Origin: Tuctoria greenei
Taxonomy: Eukaryota; Streptophyta; Magnoliopsida; Poales; Poaceae
Reading direction: 5' to 3'
DNA length: 64,000 nt
Assembly: GCA_036927565.1 (NCBI GenBank)
Contig: JAYESD010000008.1
Location: forward strand, 111,212,279 to 111,276,278
The notes beneath the pieces were generated by a model. The model was given only the letters and a program-made list of their open reading frames with translations, ran no database searches and was not told where the DNA came from. This document shows, in pieces, positions 11,340 through 22,540 of the stretch; the first letter of the stretch is position 1; the number at the start of each line of letters is the position of its first letter. Position numbers and translations under genes: made by a program.

Positions 11340-13105
11340 TAGGAACTCGTGCTCATCACTTTCCTCCAGACTAACGTCGACGTGTTTGTCTGGCAACCAT
11401 CACAAATGCCTGGGATCCCTAGGGAAGTGATCGAGCATAATCTAAAGATCTATCCTGACGCTCGGCATCTACATCAAAAGCCTCGGAAGCAATCAGTAGA
11501 GCAATAGAACTTCATACGTCAAGAAGTGAAGAAGTTACTCGAAGCTAGATTCATCCGAGAAGTCTTCCACTCAAAATGGCTGGCAAATCAAGTCGTTGTA
11601 CTCAAGGCCGGCAGGAAGCTTCGGATGTGTATCGACTACACTAGACTAAATAAGGCATGTCCAAAAGATACATTCCCACTACCTAGAATAGATCAAATAG
11701 TGGATTCCACCTCCGGGTGTGAATTACTGTGTTTCCTAGACGCATATTCTGGGTACCATCAATTCAGAATTTCTAGAGAAGATGAAGAGCATACCTCCTT
11801 CATCACAGTAGATGGATTATATTGTTATATTGCCATGCCATTTGGTCTCAAAAACGCTGCTTCAACATTTGTACGAGCTATTACAAAACATTTGGAGAGC
11901 TTATTAGAGACGTAGTGGAAGTGTATGTCGGTGACATCATTGTCAAGATCAAGAACAAGGAGTCATTCCTTGACACCTTGCAAGTTGTCTTCGACAAGTT
12001 GCGAGTTACTCGCACGAAGCTAAACCCAGACAAGTGTGTCTTCGGGGTTAGCTCCGAAAAACATCTTGGTTTCTTGGTGAACCACCGAGGAATAGAAGCA
12101 AATCCGGCGAAGATAAAATCTATTGAAGACATGCGGCCACCAGCCCGCATCAAGGACGTCCAGAAGCTGACTGGATGTCTAGCTGCCCTCAGCCGATTCA
12201 TCTCAAGACTGGTGGAACGGGCGCTACCCTTCTTCAAGCTATTGAGGAGGTCCGGACCATTCTAATGGTCTAGAGAAGCAGAAAAGGCATTCCAGGAGTT
12301 GAAACATCTCCTCACCACCCTACCAACCTTGGTAGCTCCGAACCCTGGTGAGCCACTCCTGCTTTACATTTTGGCAACTAATGAAGTTGTCCGCATGGTC
12401 ATGGTTGCGGAAAGACCAGAACCATCTCAAGTTCAGCAATCCAGACCCCTTTGGGAGGGTCCGGAGCTACCTGAAGTCGAGTCTGGGTCCCAGCTCCCAG
12501 ACCCGGATCCTCAAGGCAAGACGCCGAAGGATCCATCTCCTTCAAATGATGGAGTCACTGCTACTGAGTAACAAGATCCGGACCCCTACGGGAAGGTCCG
12601 GGTCACCTCAGAAGAAACTTCGGGTTCCTCCAACCGGAACCTGGGAGTCCCCGAGCAAGGTCCGGACCCCTCCGGGAGGGTACGTGTAGATGAGGAGGAA
12701 GCTCCGGGCCCCTTCGGGAGGGTCCGGATGGTCCAGCACCCAGTGTACTTCATCAGCAAAGTACTCCATGACGCCAAGACTGAGTACTTGGAGGTGCATA
12801 AGCTGCTCTACGCAGTTCTTATTGCCTCTAGGAAGCTCCGACACTACTTCCAAGCTCACAAGATTTCAGTGGTAACCTCTTATCCACTACGTGCAATCTT
12901 GCATAACCCCAATTCCACTGGGAACATTGCAAAGTGGGCAGCGGAATTAGCCGAGTTCGACCTTGAATTTGTTCCAAGACAAGCGATCAAGAGTCAAGCA
13001 TTGGCGGACTTTGTGGCGGAATGGACCCCCTCTCCATCAAATCCTGGGGGCCCCAGTGAGAAGAAGTCGAAACCCAAGGTTCTGGTCTTCATTGAGCCTA
13101 GCTGA
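11340..13105 (+). pseudogene. pol: Tat-1 reverse transcriptase and first RNase H
   Basis: RT motifs in order: RMCIDYTRLNKACPKD (about 11623-11670), FLDAYSGYHQF with the first catalytic Asp (about 11734-11766), AMPFGLKNA (about 11833-11860), then a one-base frameshift near 11880-11900, and YVGDII at 11924-11941 where YVDD is expected. The first catalytic Asp of that box is thus Gly (codon 11930-11932). The thumb/connection ends at a stop (12263-12265). A long Pro/Gly-rich linker (about 12410-12725) with an in-frame stop at 12569-12571 separates it from the RT-associated RNase H (HPVYFISKVLHDAKTEY from 12737, EFDLEFVPRQAIKSQALADF near 12955). A stop at 13103-13105 ends this part. Catalytically dead. 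Confidence 0.85.
12440..12730 (+). repeat. Short GC-rich repeats in the RT-RNase H linker
   Basis: A motif of the form GGACCCCTxCGGGAxGGTCC recurs near 12577, 12662 and 12706, with a looser form near 12446. Each is also a potential stem. In frame it encodes repeats like PDPYGKVRV, PDPSGRVRV and PGPFGRVRM, so the linker appears to have grown by local duplication of one hairpin-forming unit. Confidence 0.6.
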
Positions 13106-14900
13106 ACTCTCTACTTCGACGGCTCCGTGCAAAAGCAGGGGGCCAGAGCTGGAGTCCTTCTCCTCGCTCCGATCGGGGAGAAGGTTAAATACATGGTGCA
13201 CCTTGACTTCAAGGCGACCAACAACATGGCAGAGTATGAAGCACTAATTTATGGACTCAAGTTGGCACTATCGTATGGTGTCAAGCAGATATTGGAAAAG
13301 GGTGATTCACAGCTTGTTGTAAAACAAGTCAAAGGTGAATGTTGCTGCAACAACCCTCAACTAGCTGCATACCTACTTGAAGTCCAGAAGCTTCAAAAGG
13401 ACTTCGACGTCCTCGTTCTTTGCCATGTCCAGCGTCTCAACAATGCTGAAGTCGACGAACTCTCGACGAAAGCTTCAACCGGGGCTCCAGCTCCCAACGG
13501 AACCTTCGTTCGTAGGTTGTCTAAACCTACAGCTCAGCCAGCCGAACTGAGCGAAGGGGGCGAGACCAGCACCTCAAAGCTGGTGGTCTCAATGGCCCTG
13601 TTACCATGGCGTCCATCAAGGGTCGTAGGTGCTGCAGGAAGCTCCGAGCAACCCAACATGCAAGACTCAAATCCTCAAGTTAGTTCTGATGCATGGATCT
13701 CGGAGATTCGGAGCTACTTGAAAGACAATTTCCTTCCTGAAAATAATGTATTCGCTGACCAGATAGTCAGATTGGCTAAAACATACACAATTGTAGAAGG
13801 GGATCTCTACTGGCGTGGTGCCAATGGCGTCCTAGTGCGGTGCATTACGAGGGAAGAAGGCTGCGAGCTCCTCGCAGAAATCCATGGAGGCGAGTGTGGG
13901 AACCACGCGTCTTCCTGCACGCTGGTCGATAAAGCCTTTCAGCATGGCTTCTACCGGCCTACAGCGCTCCAGGACGCAACTAAGCTAGTGAAGAAATATG
14001 AAGCATAACAATTCCATGCAAAGCAAATTCACACACCAGTTCAGCCTCTACAAATGATACCTCCTACATGGCCATTCCCTGTGTGGGGGATGGATATCTT
14101 GGGACCTTTCCCAAGGGCCGTCGGAGGATACAAGTTCCTGTATGTTGCCATTAACAAATTCACCAAATGGCCGGAAGCAACTCCAGTTGTGACAATAAAC
14201 AAGCAATCAGCTATAAACTTCTTGTAGTCCCAAACAAGATCATAACTGATAATGGGACCCAGTTCACAAGCTCTGCATTCCAAGGATATTGCAAAGACCT
14301 CGGCATTCAAGTGAGCTATGCTTCCGTAGCTCACCCAGCAAGAAATGGCCAAGCCGAGGGAGCAAATGCAAAAATCCTAAAAGGACTCAAGACGCGCACA
14401 TATGAGCGCCTGAGAAAACATGGAGCCAACTGGATTGAAGAGCTTCCACCCACTCTATGGGCCAACAGGACAACTCCAAATCGGTCAACTGGAGAGACAC
14501 CCTTCTTCCTAGTGTACGGAGCTGAAGTAGTCCTTCATTCTAAAATCACCTTCGGGTCGCTCCAGGTCCGGACCTTCGCAATGCCATGCAGGACCAGCTC
14601 CGGCGTGAATACCTTGACCTCCTTGAAGAGGGAAGGTGCCGAGTAGCTGTTCGGAATGCCCGATACCGCCAAGCTCTTCGGCGCTATCACCAAAGGCATG
14701 TTCACAGCCGACAGCTCGAGGAAGGCAATCTAGTGCTACAGAGAATACAATCCAGAGAAGGGTTAAACAAACTCTCCCCTAGCTGGGAAGGACCCTTCTG
14801 AGTGATCAAAGTATCCCGTCCCGGAAGCGTTCACATGGCAACTGAGGATGGGACACCTCTCCCTAACCCTTGGAACATTGAGCACCTCCGTAAGTTCTAG
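13106..14900 (+). pseudogene. pol: Tat-1 second RNase H and integrase
   Basis: The same frame resumes after the TGA at 13103. TLYFDGS (about 13109) and NNMAEYEALIYGL (about 13220-13258) mark the second RNase H, a domain diagnostic of the Tat lineage. The integrase H2C2 region follows (HGGECGNH near 13885-13905), but the CxxC part is hit by TAA at 14006-14008. The rve core has WGMDILGPFP (first Asp, about 14084), then a frameshift with likely small deletion near 14226, IITDNGTQF (second Asp, about 14240-14266) and NGQAEGAN (Glu, about 14345-14368). The C-terminal part (QALRRYHQRHVHSR, LSPSWEGPF, PWNIEHLRKF) ends with a stop at 14898-14900. No chromodomain follows, as expected for Tat. Confidence 0.85.
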
Positions 14901-16130
14901 GCTTAATATCACGGAGGTGAGTCTGTAGTTACATGTGACGTATGTTATAGAGTCATTGTACAGAGTCAGGTAGCTCCTGCGTGAGAACAGCCGGACCTTT
15001 CCCGGAAGGTCCGCAAAGTTCAAGCAACACTTGTCAGAGTCTCAGAACTAAACGTGTAGCTAGCTACCTTGGGTCAAACGAGAAACGAAATACACTTAGC
15101 TTGGTTCCGTACCCTAAGAGTGTACTTGTTTCCCCTGTACCTCGGACCTATAATGAAAGACATCATTGTGTGAAAACTGACTCCACGTGCATTTATTTTG
15201 TACAGGCTCAATATTTTTTATTTTTCTCTTTCTTGTCTATAACAAAGTTGTGCAATTTTTAAGAAACTTTAGCTCGAACAATTCATGTATAATTCGAGTT
15301 GCATTATCTATTCTTCCAGGTCCAAACATTGTTATTGGTCTACTCGTCTGAATGCCACCAAGCCAATCTAAGGCCGGAGTGTGCTATCGACTTAGCCTGG
15401 TCATGCACCCTAAGTATGCCACTCTACCTACACCTCGGAAGGCCGAAGTAAGGTGAGCCCAGAAATGACCGGACCTGGAGGAAACAAGCCAGTGCACTTG
15501 ATTGTATTTAGAATTGTGTTCAACCTAAAACTTTCTCGGGAATAGTAAGTCGCAATTGAGTTATAGATAGGAAATGGATTTTACTGTTTTTCTTGACTTT
15601 AGTGTGCAGGAAAAAAAAGATCCCATGATGATGGTGAATGACCGGAGCTACCAAAGCTCTGACATCCCCTAAGGTGGCTTTGTTGATGTTCCAAACATTG
15701 ATAGCGAGCGTCACTAGAGCAACTAAGCTCCAGTAAAGCCAGGGGCCAGCCATCAACGTGAAGAAAAGATGGTGGGAAGACTCCACAGTGGGGTCTGCTG
15801 TCGACACACCGCGTGTTGACAGAGGTCACTGCCGGAGCTACCAAGCTCCAACACCCTAGAGGACAAACCATCGACGCTCTATGCGTTGATGGAGACTGCT
15901 GCCGGAGCTACTAAGCTCCGACGATAGTCACTGCCGGAGCTACTAAGCTCCGACAACCTCAGGGGACCTCTACTATCGAGGACTTCGGACCTACGCTCTA
16001 CAAGTTCGAAGAACACAAGTCTTCAACAACTGTTACATCCTCTTGGTACATGTTCACAATCAAATTGTGTACATCTACCAGGGGGCCAAGTGGGACAAAG
16101 ATGTTGAAGACAAAAAATGAAATTCATAAA
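14901..16130. other. Tat-1 spacer between pol and antisense gene
   Basis: No coding frame of note. It lies between the converging 3' ends of pol (plus) and the antisense gene (minus). Its right part (15640-15960) carries hairpin repeats, listed separately. Confidence 0.7.
15640..15960. repeat. Hairpin repeats in Tat-1 spacer
   Basis: CCGGAGCT-ACCA/ACTA-AGCTCCG-type inverted repeats occur at about 15642, 15831, 15901 and 15933. The step from 15831 to 15901 is 70 bases, the same period as the repeat array in the equivalent spacer of Tat-2 (62414-62973). Each unit can form a short stem with a 3-4 base loop. Confidence 0.7.
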
Positions 16131-16139
16131 AACTTGGAT

Positions 16140-16145
16140 TTTATT
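16140..16145 (-). terminator. Poly(A) signal of Tat-1 antisense gene
   Basis: TTTATT on the plus strand gives AATAAA on the minus strand, about 140 bases beyond the last conserved codons of the antisense gene. An AATAAA is found at the matching place in Tat-2 (62173-62178). Confidence 0.6.
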
Positions 16146-16281
16146 CAACTGGAGACAAGAGATTACAAAATTGGAGAAAAAGAAGAGAGGATACAAGCAG
16201 GAGCTACAAAGAGATAGTCCTAGACCCTATGGAAGAACAAGGCGACCTTCTGGACAACCTCCACATGCTGGCTTGGGCGGC

Positions 16282-19200
16282 TTATCCCTCTCCATCGATG
16301 GGGCCTTCAAGCACCGGGTCCAGTGGGAACTGAGAGTCCCGGCTTGTGTAGCACGTCAGCACGTATTCTGCGACATTCTTCGCCAGGGATTGTCCCTCGG
16401 TTTCCTGCTGATCCCCGATGACATCGCCCATCTTGGTGAGCTTGTTGCCTGCCGAACTCAACGCATGCAACACTTGGTCCAGCTCCGGCTCTGGGTCATC
16501 CGGACGCACGGGGCTAAAACCCATTGGCGTCAGCGCGTCGTTGGCTTTGCCAAAGAAGTCCCAAACTTGTTGGGACCCTGCAACCCTCGAGCCTCGCATC
16601 TCCTACAAGGATCTTTTGGTCGCCGCAAGCTCTGAATTCTCACGGGCAAGGCGCTCAACCTCTTTGGCGTTCTGCTGAATCTTTTCAGCAACCTGCCTTT
16701 CCAGTTTACTGAGCTCCTCCTCCCGAAGGTGGATCTTGTTCCGGTGGTCGATCAAGTCGTTCTCTTGGCCCCGCACCTTCTTCTCCCTGGCAGCAATTTC
16801 ATCCTCCCTCTTGTGGAGGTCTTGTCCTCGCTGTCAGGCCTTCTTCTCCTCTTTCTCGTAGCACTCATCCAACTTCTTGGTGCACTCCGCAAGACTCTTG
16901 TCACCCAGAGTTAGCCTCTGAGTAAGCTCTTCCTTCCTCTTCACGAGGTCATCCCGCAGCTCTAGGAGTTTTTGCTCTTCATCTTCAAACTTTTTCTCCC
17001 GCTCCTCAAGGGCCTCCCGGCGCTTGACAAGGCTATCGTGGATGGCGCTGAGCTTCTCCCCGTGATCATTCGCTGCGTTATTAGCAGCTACGGCCTGTTT
17101 GTGGATGGCCCAGGACTGGTTGTCGAGGGATCGCACCATGCTTTCCCTCTCTTCCAGCAGCTTACCCCAGTACTCCAACCAGACCTTCTCCTTCTTCACA
17201 CACTCCTTGTCGTCAGCCAACCTCGACTACGCCAGCTTGGTCACAAATTGGAGGCGGTTGCGCCACCTCCTAAGAGTTTGGCACTCCTCCTCGAGGGCCT
17301 TGCTGTTGTGGTAAAAAGCCAGCTGCACTTGACGAAGACTGGAGCAGGCGTTGTTAATAGACAACGACAGAGGGATCGGGTCCGGACCTGTTGGGGTCCT
17401 CTCCGTTGGCTCCAGCGGGTTCTCCATGACAAATATCGGGTCCCACTCTACAAGAGCGGTCCCCTGAGCTTCCACGACACTAGGGGTGCCCTCTGGGATA
17501 GCCTTGGCCGCCGCCGAGGAAGGTCCTGCAACAAAAGTTTCGACCTCCGGAGTTGGCTCCGAAGGTCCTGCCGCCATATCATCAACAACTGGCCCCTCAG
17601 GCGGGGGGCCGGCAGCTTCATCTAGGCACCCTTGGCTCAGGCGCGAGCACCTCCGAGACCACCACCTCCGGGGCAGGCGCTGAAGGTTTGGCCAGAGCTG
17701 AAGCCACTTCCAGCTCCGACGCTAGCACCTCTTCCATCGCCGGCTCAAGCGCTGGTGCTTCGATCGTCATGGGCTCGGGCACCAGCACTTCTGCGGCAAC
17801 CGACTCAGGCACTGAAACTTCTTTGACGACCGGCTCTACCGTCGGAACTTCATTAGCCACGGGCTCTACCACTGGGGCTTCATCAACACCCGACTCTACC
17901 GCTAGGGCTCCATCAACCACCGGCTCTACCGCCGGGGCTTCAACAACAACCGGCTCTAGGGCCGGAATCACAACTACCTCTAGCTCTGAGGCTGGAGCGT
18001 CCATCATTTCAGCATCCAAACCCGGAGCTTCAACCTCTGGGGTAGGTGCCGCTTGTATATCTTCATTATCGTGGTCCGGCGCTACCACGGGAGCTTCTGG
18101 TGATGAGTCAAGGTCCAGAACCACGACAGCCAGCGCCGGAGCTGTCGCAGCCTTAACCACCTCTTGAGGCGACGCTGGGATTGGAGCCGGAGCCTTCGCC
18201 TGCATAGCTTCAGCTGCTGTCGGAGGAACCGGAGCTTCACCCCCTTTCTTGGGCACTCTGTGGATGAAGGACGAAGAAACTCAAAACACAGTTACAACAA
18301 AAAACCATCAACTAAGGTAAAAAATCAAAATTACCTTGGAAGGCTTCTGCTCCAGCTAGCGCGGAACCTCTTCCCCAGACGCTCAGTGCCAGACCCTATC
18401 GCCACTTGCGTGGTAGCTCCGGAAGTTTTTCTAGAGCTTGCTGCTGCCGTCAGCGCCATCTTGGTTGAGGCCCTCCTTGACCGAGAAGGACCTCCGGACC
18501 CAGAGCCCTCAGCTGGCCCTGGTACTGGAGTTACATGGCCGGAGCTAGCACCCCAGGGAGATGTCGATGCTGGAGTGGTTGCAGCCATAGAAGACCTTCC
18601 CCTTCGGGGAGAAGGAGCCGCTGCAGAAGGAGCAAGTCTGACGGACCCCCCGTCAGAGTGCTTCAGCTTCCTTCTACGGCTCGAGGGCTCGGCCAACTCT
18701 TTGCCCTTGCCCACAACTTCAACTCTCTGTCTCGGGGCGGAAGGGGACCACCCTCGGAAGCTCCGGGGATCACAAACCCGGTGGTCGAACGCCTCTCAAC
18801 TTCACCGAGGTCGTCAAGCACCACATCTTCCGCTGGAGCTCCCTGCTGAACTCCGCCTCCATGTTCAGAGGGAGGAAAGGCGCCAACAGAGTCAAGTCGT
18901 CACACTCGACATCGATGCCGTGCTAGAACTTCTTGAGGTGAAACTCCAAAGTTGCACCTTCCATGTTGGACTTCAAACCGATTCTCGATCTGGTCGTCGT
19001 CCATCACGCTGTTGAGGGCCCAGGCAAGCTTCTCCCTCTTCTTCAGTGGAGCCCACCTGTTGACCAGGAAGTTGCAGAGTACTGCCTGGGGAGTCACTCC
19101 TCCCTCCACGCATTGGCAGATCCTGGTCAGAGCAGGGTTGAAGCCGTCCGATAACACCGGAACTTTGCTCCAAGCTTCAGTGTCGACGTTGGGGAGGCCT

Positions 19201-19646
19201 TCGGGCAGCTCAAGCTTCTCATGCTCCACCACCCTGACGACAATCCAATCCTTCTTCCAGTACTCCCACTTCCCAGAAGGGAACGACCGCAAGTACTTGT
19301 ACGGGCACTTCTTGCGCTTCACAAAATAATAGAAGCCAAAGTACTCGTCACTCTCACAGAAGTGGACAAAGATCGGCACTAGAAGAATGGAGTGAGGGCC
19401 AAGGTGGTACAGCTGCAGACCATAGAAGTCTAGCAGCATCAAGAGAAAAGTGGAGAAGGGTGGGATCAGTCCCACCATGGCATACGCGGAGAAGTACACC
19501 ATGTCGCCGGCGTGCTCCTTCTCGAACGGAAGCTTGCCAGCGCAGACCTGGTGGTTGAAGAAGTCACTGGACCACCCCATGAGGGCCCGTACCTTCTTCA
19601 AATCACTGTTGGTCTTATGTCGGCTCTTGCGGAGACCCAACTCCAT
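16282..19646 (-). pseudogene. Tat-1 antisense gene (PF04195-type, spliced)
   Basis: A gene of unknown function on the strand opposite to gag-pol, known in Tat elements and often annotated as putative gypsy-type transposon (PF04195, Transposase_28). ATG at 19646. Exon 1 begins with the PF04195-like domain (19646-18900), including MVYFSAYAMVGLIPPFSTFL and YLRSFPSGKWEYWKKDWIVV, then a basic Ser/Pro-rich region to 18334. A GT-AG intron lies at 18333-18258. Exon 2 has an acidic Val-Glu-Pro-Ala repeat region (about 18240-17640), a charged coiled coil (about 17220-16834, EEREKKFEDEEQKLLELRDD) and a conserved C-terminal block (about 16599-16290, from VWDFFGKAND to DPVLEGPI). Frame breaks near 18890, 17600 and 16830 make it a pseudogene. 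The C-terminal block is clearly homologous to 61730-62020 in Tat-2. Confidence 0.8.
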
Positions 19647-20165
19647 CGCGGCACAGCGGGGCGAGAGATGAAAAGCTGGCTAAAGTTTGGAGGATTCGAG
19701 CGCAAGTTCAAATGAAGGCATAAAGAATCCCCAAACGGTGCGTGCTTTCCTCCTTAAGTAAGCCCCCGCAACGCTTGGATGGAAACCGCAGAGAAGCCGA
19801 CGATAGAATTCAAAAACTTCACCCTGCCAATGACAAGGGGGCCCGGGGCCACTCTGACGATCAAGTCAAGGTCCTTAACCCAGGCGAACGGTTGTCATCA
19901 TGAAAGGCCGTAAGCCCGAGGGCAGCGGCCTAACAGGGTGCGCAGAACCGATACGGTTTTTGTATCGGGAACCGGCGACCTTCAATTGCATGAGATCCGC
20001 ATGCTCAAATCTCACCTGCCGCATCCTGGATATGACACAGGGCGTTGGTTTAACCGCGACCTACTGCCAACAGCACATCCGAAGACCCTTGAAGACACGG
20101 CTCAAAAACCAAAGGATGGACCCACCTCCAGCAGAACGACTTCATCCAAAAGGCCTCTCTGAGAG

Positions 20166-20183
20166 GTGGGCCCAGGGGGCCAC
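20166..20183 (+). other. Polypurine tract of Tat-1
   Basis: GGTGGGCCCAGGGGGCCAC directly abuts the 3' LTR start TGTCGGTACC, as needed for plus-strand DNA priming. Confidence 0.75.
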
Positions 20184-21054
20184 TGTCGGTACCCTGCGTA
20201 CCGTATAACCCTTGGGACTACAAAAAGGCCAAAGGAACTTCACCTGTCTGAGTTGAAGACCTGCGAAGGCCCCACGTGTCATATGGGACCGGACCTGCCT
20301 CCCATCTATGGTTAGTCCCGGTGCTACCACGTGTATACTGCAACCGGACCTACATCCCACACATGGGATAGCTCCAGCCTAAACACCTGTGCGGCACCCC
20401 CAGACCTAACCCCCGATAGAGGGAAGCTCCGATATCGACACGTGTACATCTACACCGGACCTACCCATCCCAGACGGATAGGTCCGAAGCTGCCACGTGT
20501 CCAACCACCGGACCTTCAGCTTCAACAATCAGACTGGTGGACCCCCAACGGCTCGGACCTTTAAGGAGCAATCAAAGACTTCAAGACCCGATTAAGTGTC
20601 ATTAATATCATATTAGTGACACACGATCGGAAGGCCCTAAATACCAGTAACAGCACTGTCAAGGCCTGTTACCATGCTATTAAGGGTAATTAACCTCATT
20701 AATTGTGTATTAAGCATCAGTAACCGCCAGGGCCACATGTCGGGCCAGGCTAACGGTGTAACGACCAGTCCTTGTACTATAAAAGGACTGGTCGACGATA
20801 CACAGAGGACTCTTCTGGGGGCAACTCTCTCTGGACTCTCCCCTCGGACTCTGGAAGCTCTCTATGCTTAGACTCTCAATACAACAATTACACACCCCGT
20901 GGAGTAGGGTATTATGGTCAGGCGGTTTGAACCACGTAAAACCTTGTGTCTACTTGCCATCTTGTCTGAATCTCTGCGTGCCCAATACCGAACTACAAAC
21001 TCCGCGGGCTACCAACAGTAATACCGGGAGAATTGTCGGATCAACACTCCGACA
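20184..21054 (+). repeat. 3' LTR of Tat-1 (871 bp)
   Basis: Starts TGTCGGTACCCTGCGTACCG and ends CACTCCGACA. It contains the 101 bases missing from the 5' LTR (about 20200-20300) and the TATA hairpin near 20763-20793. Differences from the 5' LTR in the aligned parts are mostly transitions. Confidence 0.9.
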
Positions 21055-22540
21055 ATATCTACTAGCCATGGTGAGCCAAGTAGCACTCGATGAAATTTTC
21101 CATTCAATGTTCAGAATGAGATAGTCCGTGACATTGACTCTAGGTCTGGTGGGGCTCATCGGGAGTCCAAGGTATGTGAAGGGAAAAGCGCCCAATTGAC
21201 AGCCTAGAATGCCCGCTAGAATGGGGCAATCTTCTGTTGGGACATTGATTAGGACCATGAAGGATTTGTGAAAATTGACTTTTAGGTTTGTGGCTTCTCC
21301 AAAGGAATCTAGCAGCAATTTGATAAAGAATAACTCCCTTTGGTAAGCATGGAGAATGAGGATTGTGTCATCTGCATATTGAACTACAAGAAAATGCGGG
21401 GAGCCCAACCCAAAGAGATGTAAGGTCAATACACCTATTGATGAAGCCCAATTGCACATATGTTGAAGTATTTCTGCTGCAAGGACAAATAACAGAGGGG
21501 ACAGGGGATCTCCCTACCAGACTCCTCTTCTGCAATGAAAAGGTTTGCCAAGGGTGCCGTTGAGGAGGATTAAGGATGTGGCTGAAGAAAGAATGTCTTT
21601 ACAGCATAAGATCCATTTATCCGGAAAATTGAGTCTGTTCATCATGAAGAATATGGTCTCGTGTTCCATGGTGTCAAAAGCTTTTTCAAAATCCAGTTTA
21701 AGTACAACCAGGCCCTTCCGAGATTGTTTGCATTGATGAATGTACTCATAGGGCCAGGCCAAGCAATCTTGAATGGATCTGTCCTTGATGATACTGTACT
21801 GGTTCTTGTGGATGAGAAGGGAGATGCCTCTTTGGAGTCTTTTGTAAAGTATTTTAGTGATGAGTTTAACCACCGTGTTCAGGAGTGAAATTGGTCGGTA
21901 ATCCTTCAGTACCGTAGGTGTGGGGACTTTTGGTACAAGTGTTATCAGGGATCCATTGATTGGTCCCAAACTGGTGCGGCAATGATAGAAATCTTCACAA
22001 ATGTTCAGCACATCTTTTTTTTAACAATTGGCCAGCAAGCCTTGAAAAATTTTGTATTACATCCATCCGGGCCCGGAGCCTTTTCACTAGGCATCTCATT
22101 GAGTGTTTCTTCAATTTCTTTGACTGAGAATGGTTCTACTAGAAAAGAGAGATCTTGAGAGGGAGTAATAAGCTCCTGCAATAGTGGCCACAATTGTACT
22201 GTTGCAGAAACTCCCATGCGTGTTTTGACATTGTTCCAGATATAGGTCGCTTTTTCCTCATGATCTGTAATTACCCTATCATCCTCCGCTAATAATGAGG
22301 TAATATGATTTATTTATATAACGTTCACTGGCTGCGGCATGAAAGAATCTGGGTTCATCATCCAACCTAGTCCAGCATACTGTGTACCGTTGTTTCCAAA
22401 AGTCGTTCTATTCCTGTAAAGAACGGCTGACATGTACTTTCAGAATCCTTCTGAGTGCATTTTCCTGGGGAAACAGAGGACGCCCCTCCTCCAACTTATT
22501 GTAAAAACCAGAAAACTTGAGTGTGTTGCCCTAGATAAGA
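21055..22540 (-). pseudogene. LINE ORF2 reverse transcriptase part
   Basis: The RT domain of the L1-type LINE. Moving 5' to 3' on the minus strand: the lead-in with WKQRYTVCW and PRFFHAAASER (about 22410-22330), EKAPGPDG (about 22085-22060), LVPKVPTPTVLKDYRPISL (about 21935-21880), LKLDFEKAFDT with the first catalytic Asp (about 21700-21670), and YADD at 21378-21367 (both catalytic Asps present). A one-base slip in the homopolymer near 22013-22022 shifts the frame, and a TAG near 21518 sits just before GDPLSPLLF, where such proteins usually have a Gln. Both are simple decay. At 21055 the frame runs into Tat-1 and continues on the other side at 8121. Confidence 0.85.

Larger units (their letters stand above)
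8122..21054 (+). mobile_element. Tat-lineage Gypsy LTR retrotransposon (Tat-1), complete but decayed
   Basis: Order: 5' LTR (8122-8891), primer-binding site, gag, protease, RT, RNase H, second RNase H, integrase (to 14900), spacer with hairpin repeats, antisense gene (19646-16282, minus strand), polypurine tract and 3' LTR (20184-21054). A second RNase H and an antisense gene between pol and the 3' LTR are hallmarks of the Tat lineage (RIRE2/Grande-like). Flanking 5-mers are GCATC (8117-8121) and ATATC (21055-21059), which differ by two transitions and are best read as a decayed target-site duplication. The host LINE frame is restored when one copy is kept. Multiple stops, frameshifts and a lost RT catalytic Asp make it non-autonomous. 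Confidence 0.9.
6767..22540 (-). mobile_element. L1-type LINE, 5'-truncated, split by Tat-1
   Basis: A non-LTR retrotransposon on the minus strand. A run of ten T at 6767-6776 is the complement of its poly(A) tail. Moving into the element there are a zf-RVT-type C-terminal segment (6932-8121), then the inserted Tat-1 Gypsy element (8122-21054), then the reverse-transcriptase domain (21055-22217) and sequence leading into it up to about 22540. The endonuclease domain and ORF1 are absent, as expected of a 5'-truncated copy. No convincing target-site duplication was found next to the tail, so the right boundary is uncertain by some tens of bases. Confidence 0.8.

Noticed and set aside
17553..18167. 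Thr/Ser/Ala-rich plus-strand frame in Tat-1
   Set aside because: It is the antisense shadow of the Val-Glu-Pro repeat region of the antisense gene, whose strand is supported by domain order, intron and poly(A) signal.
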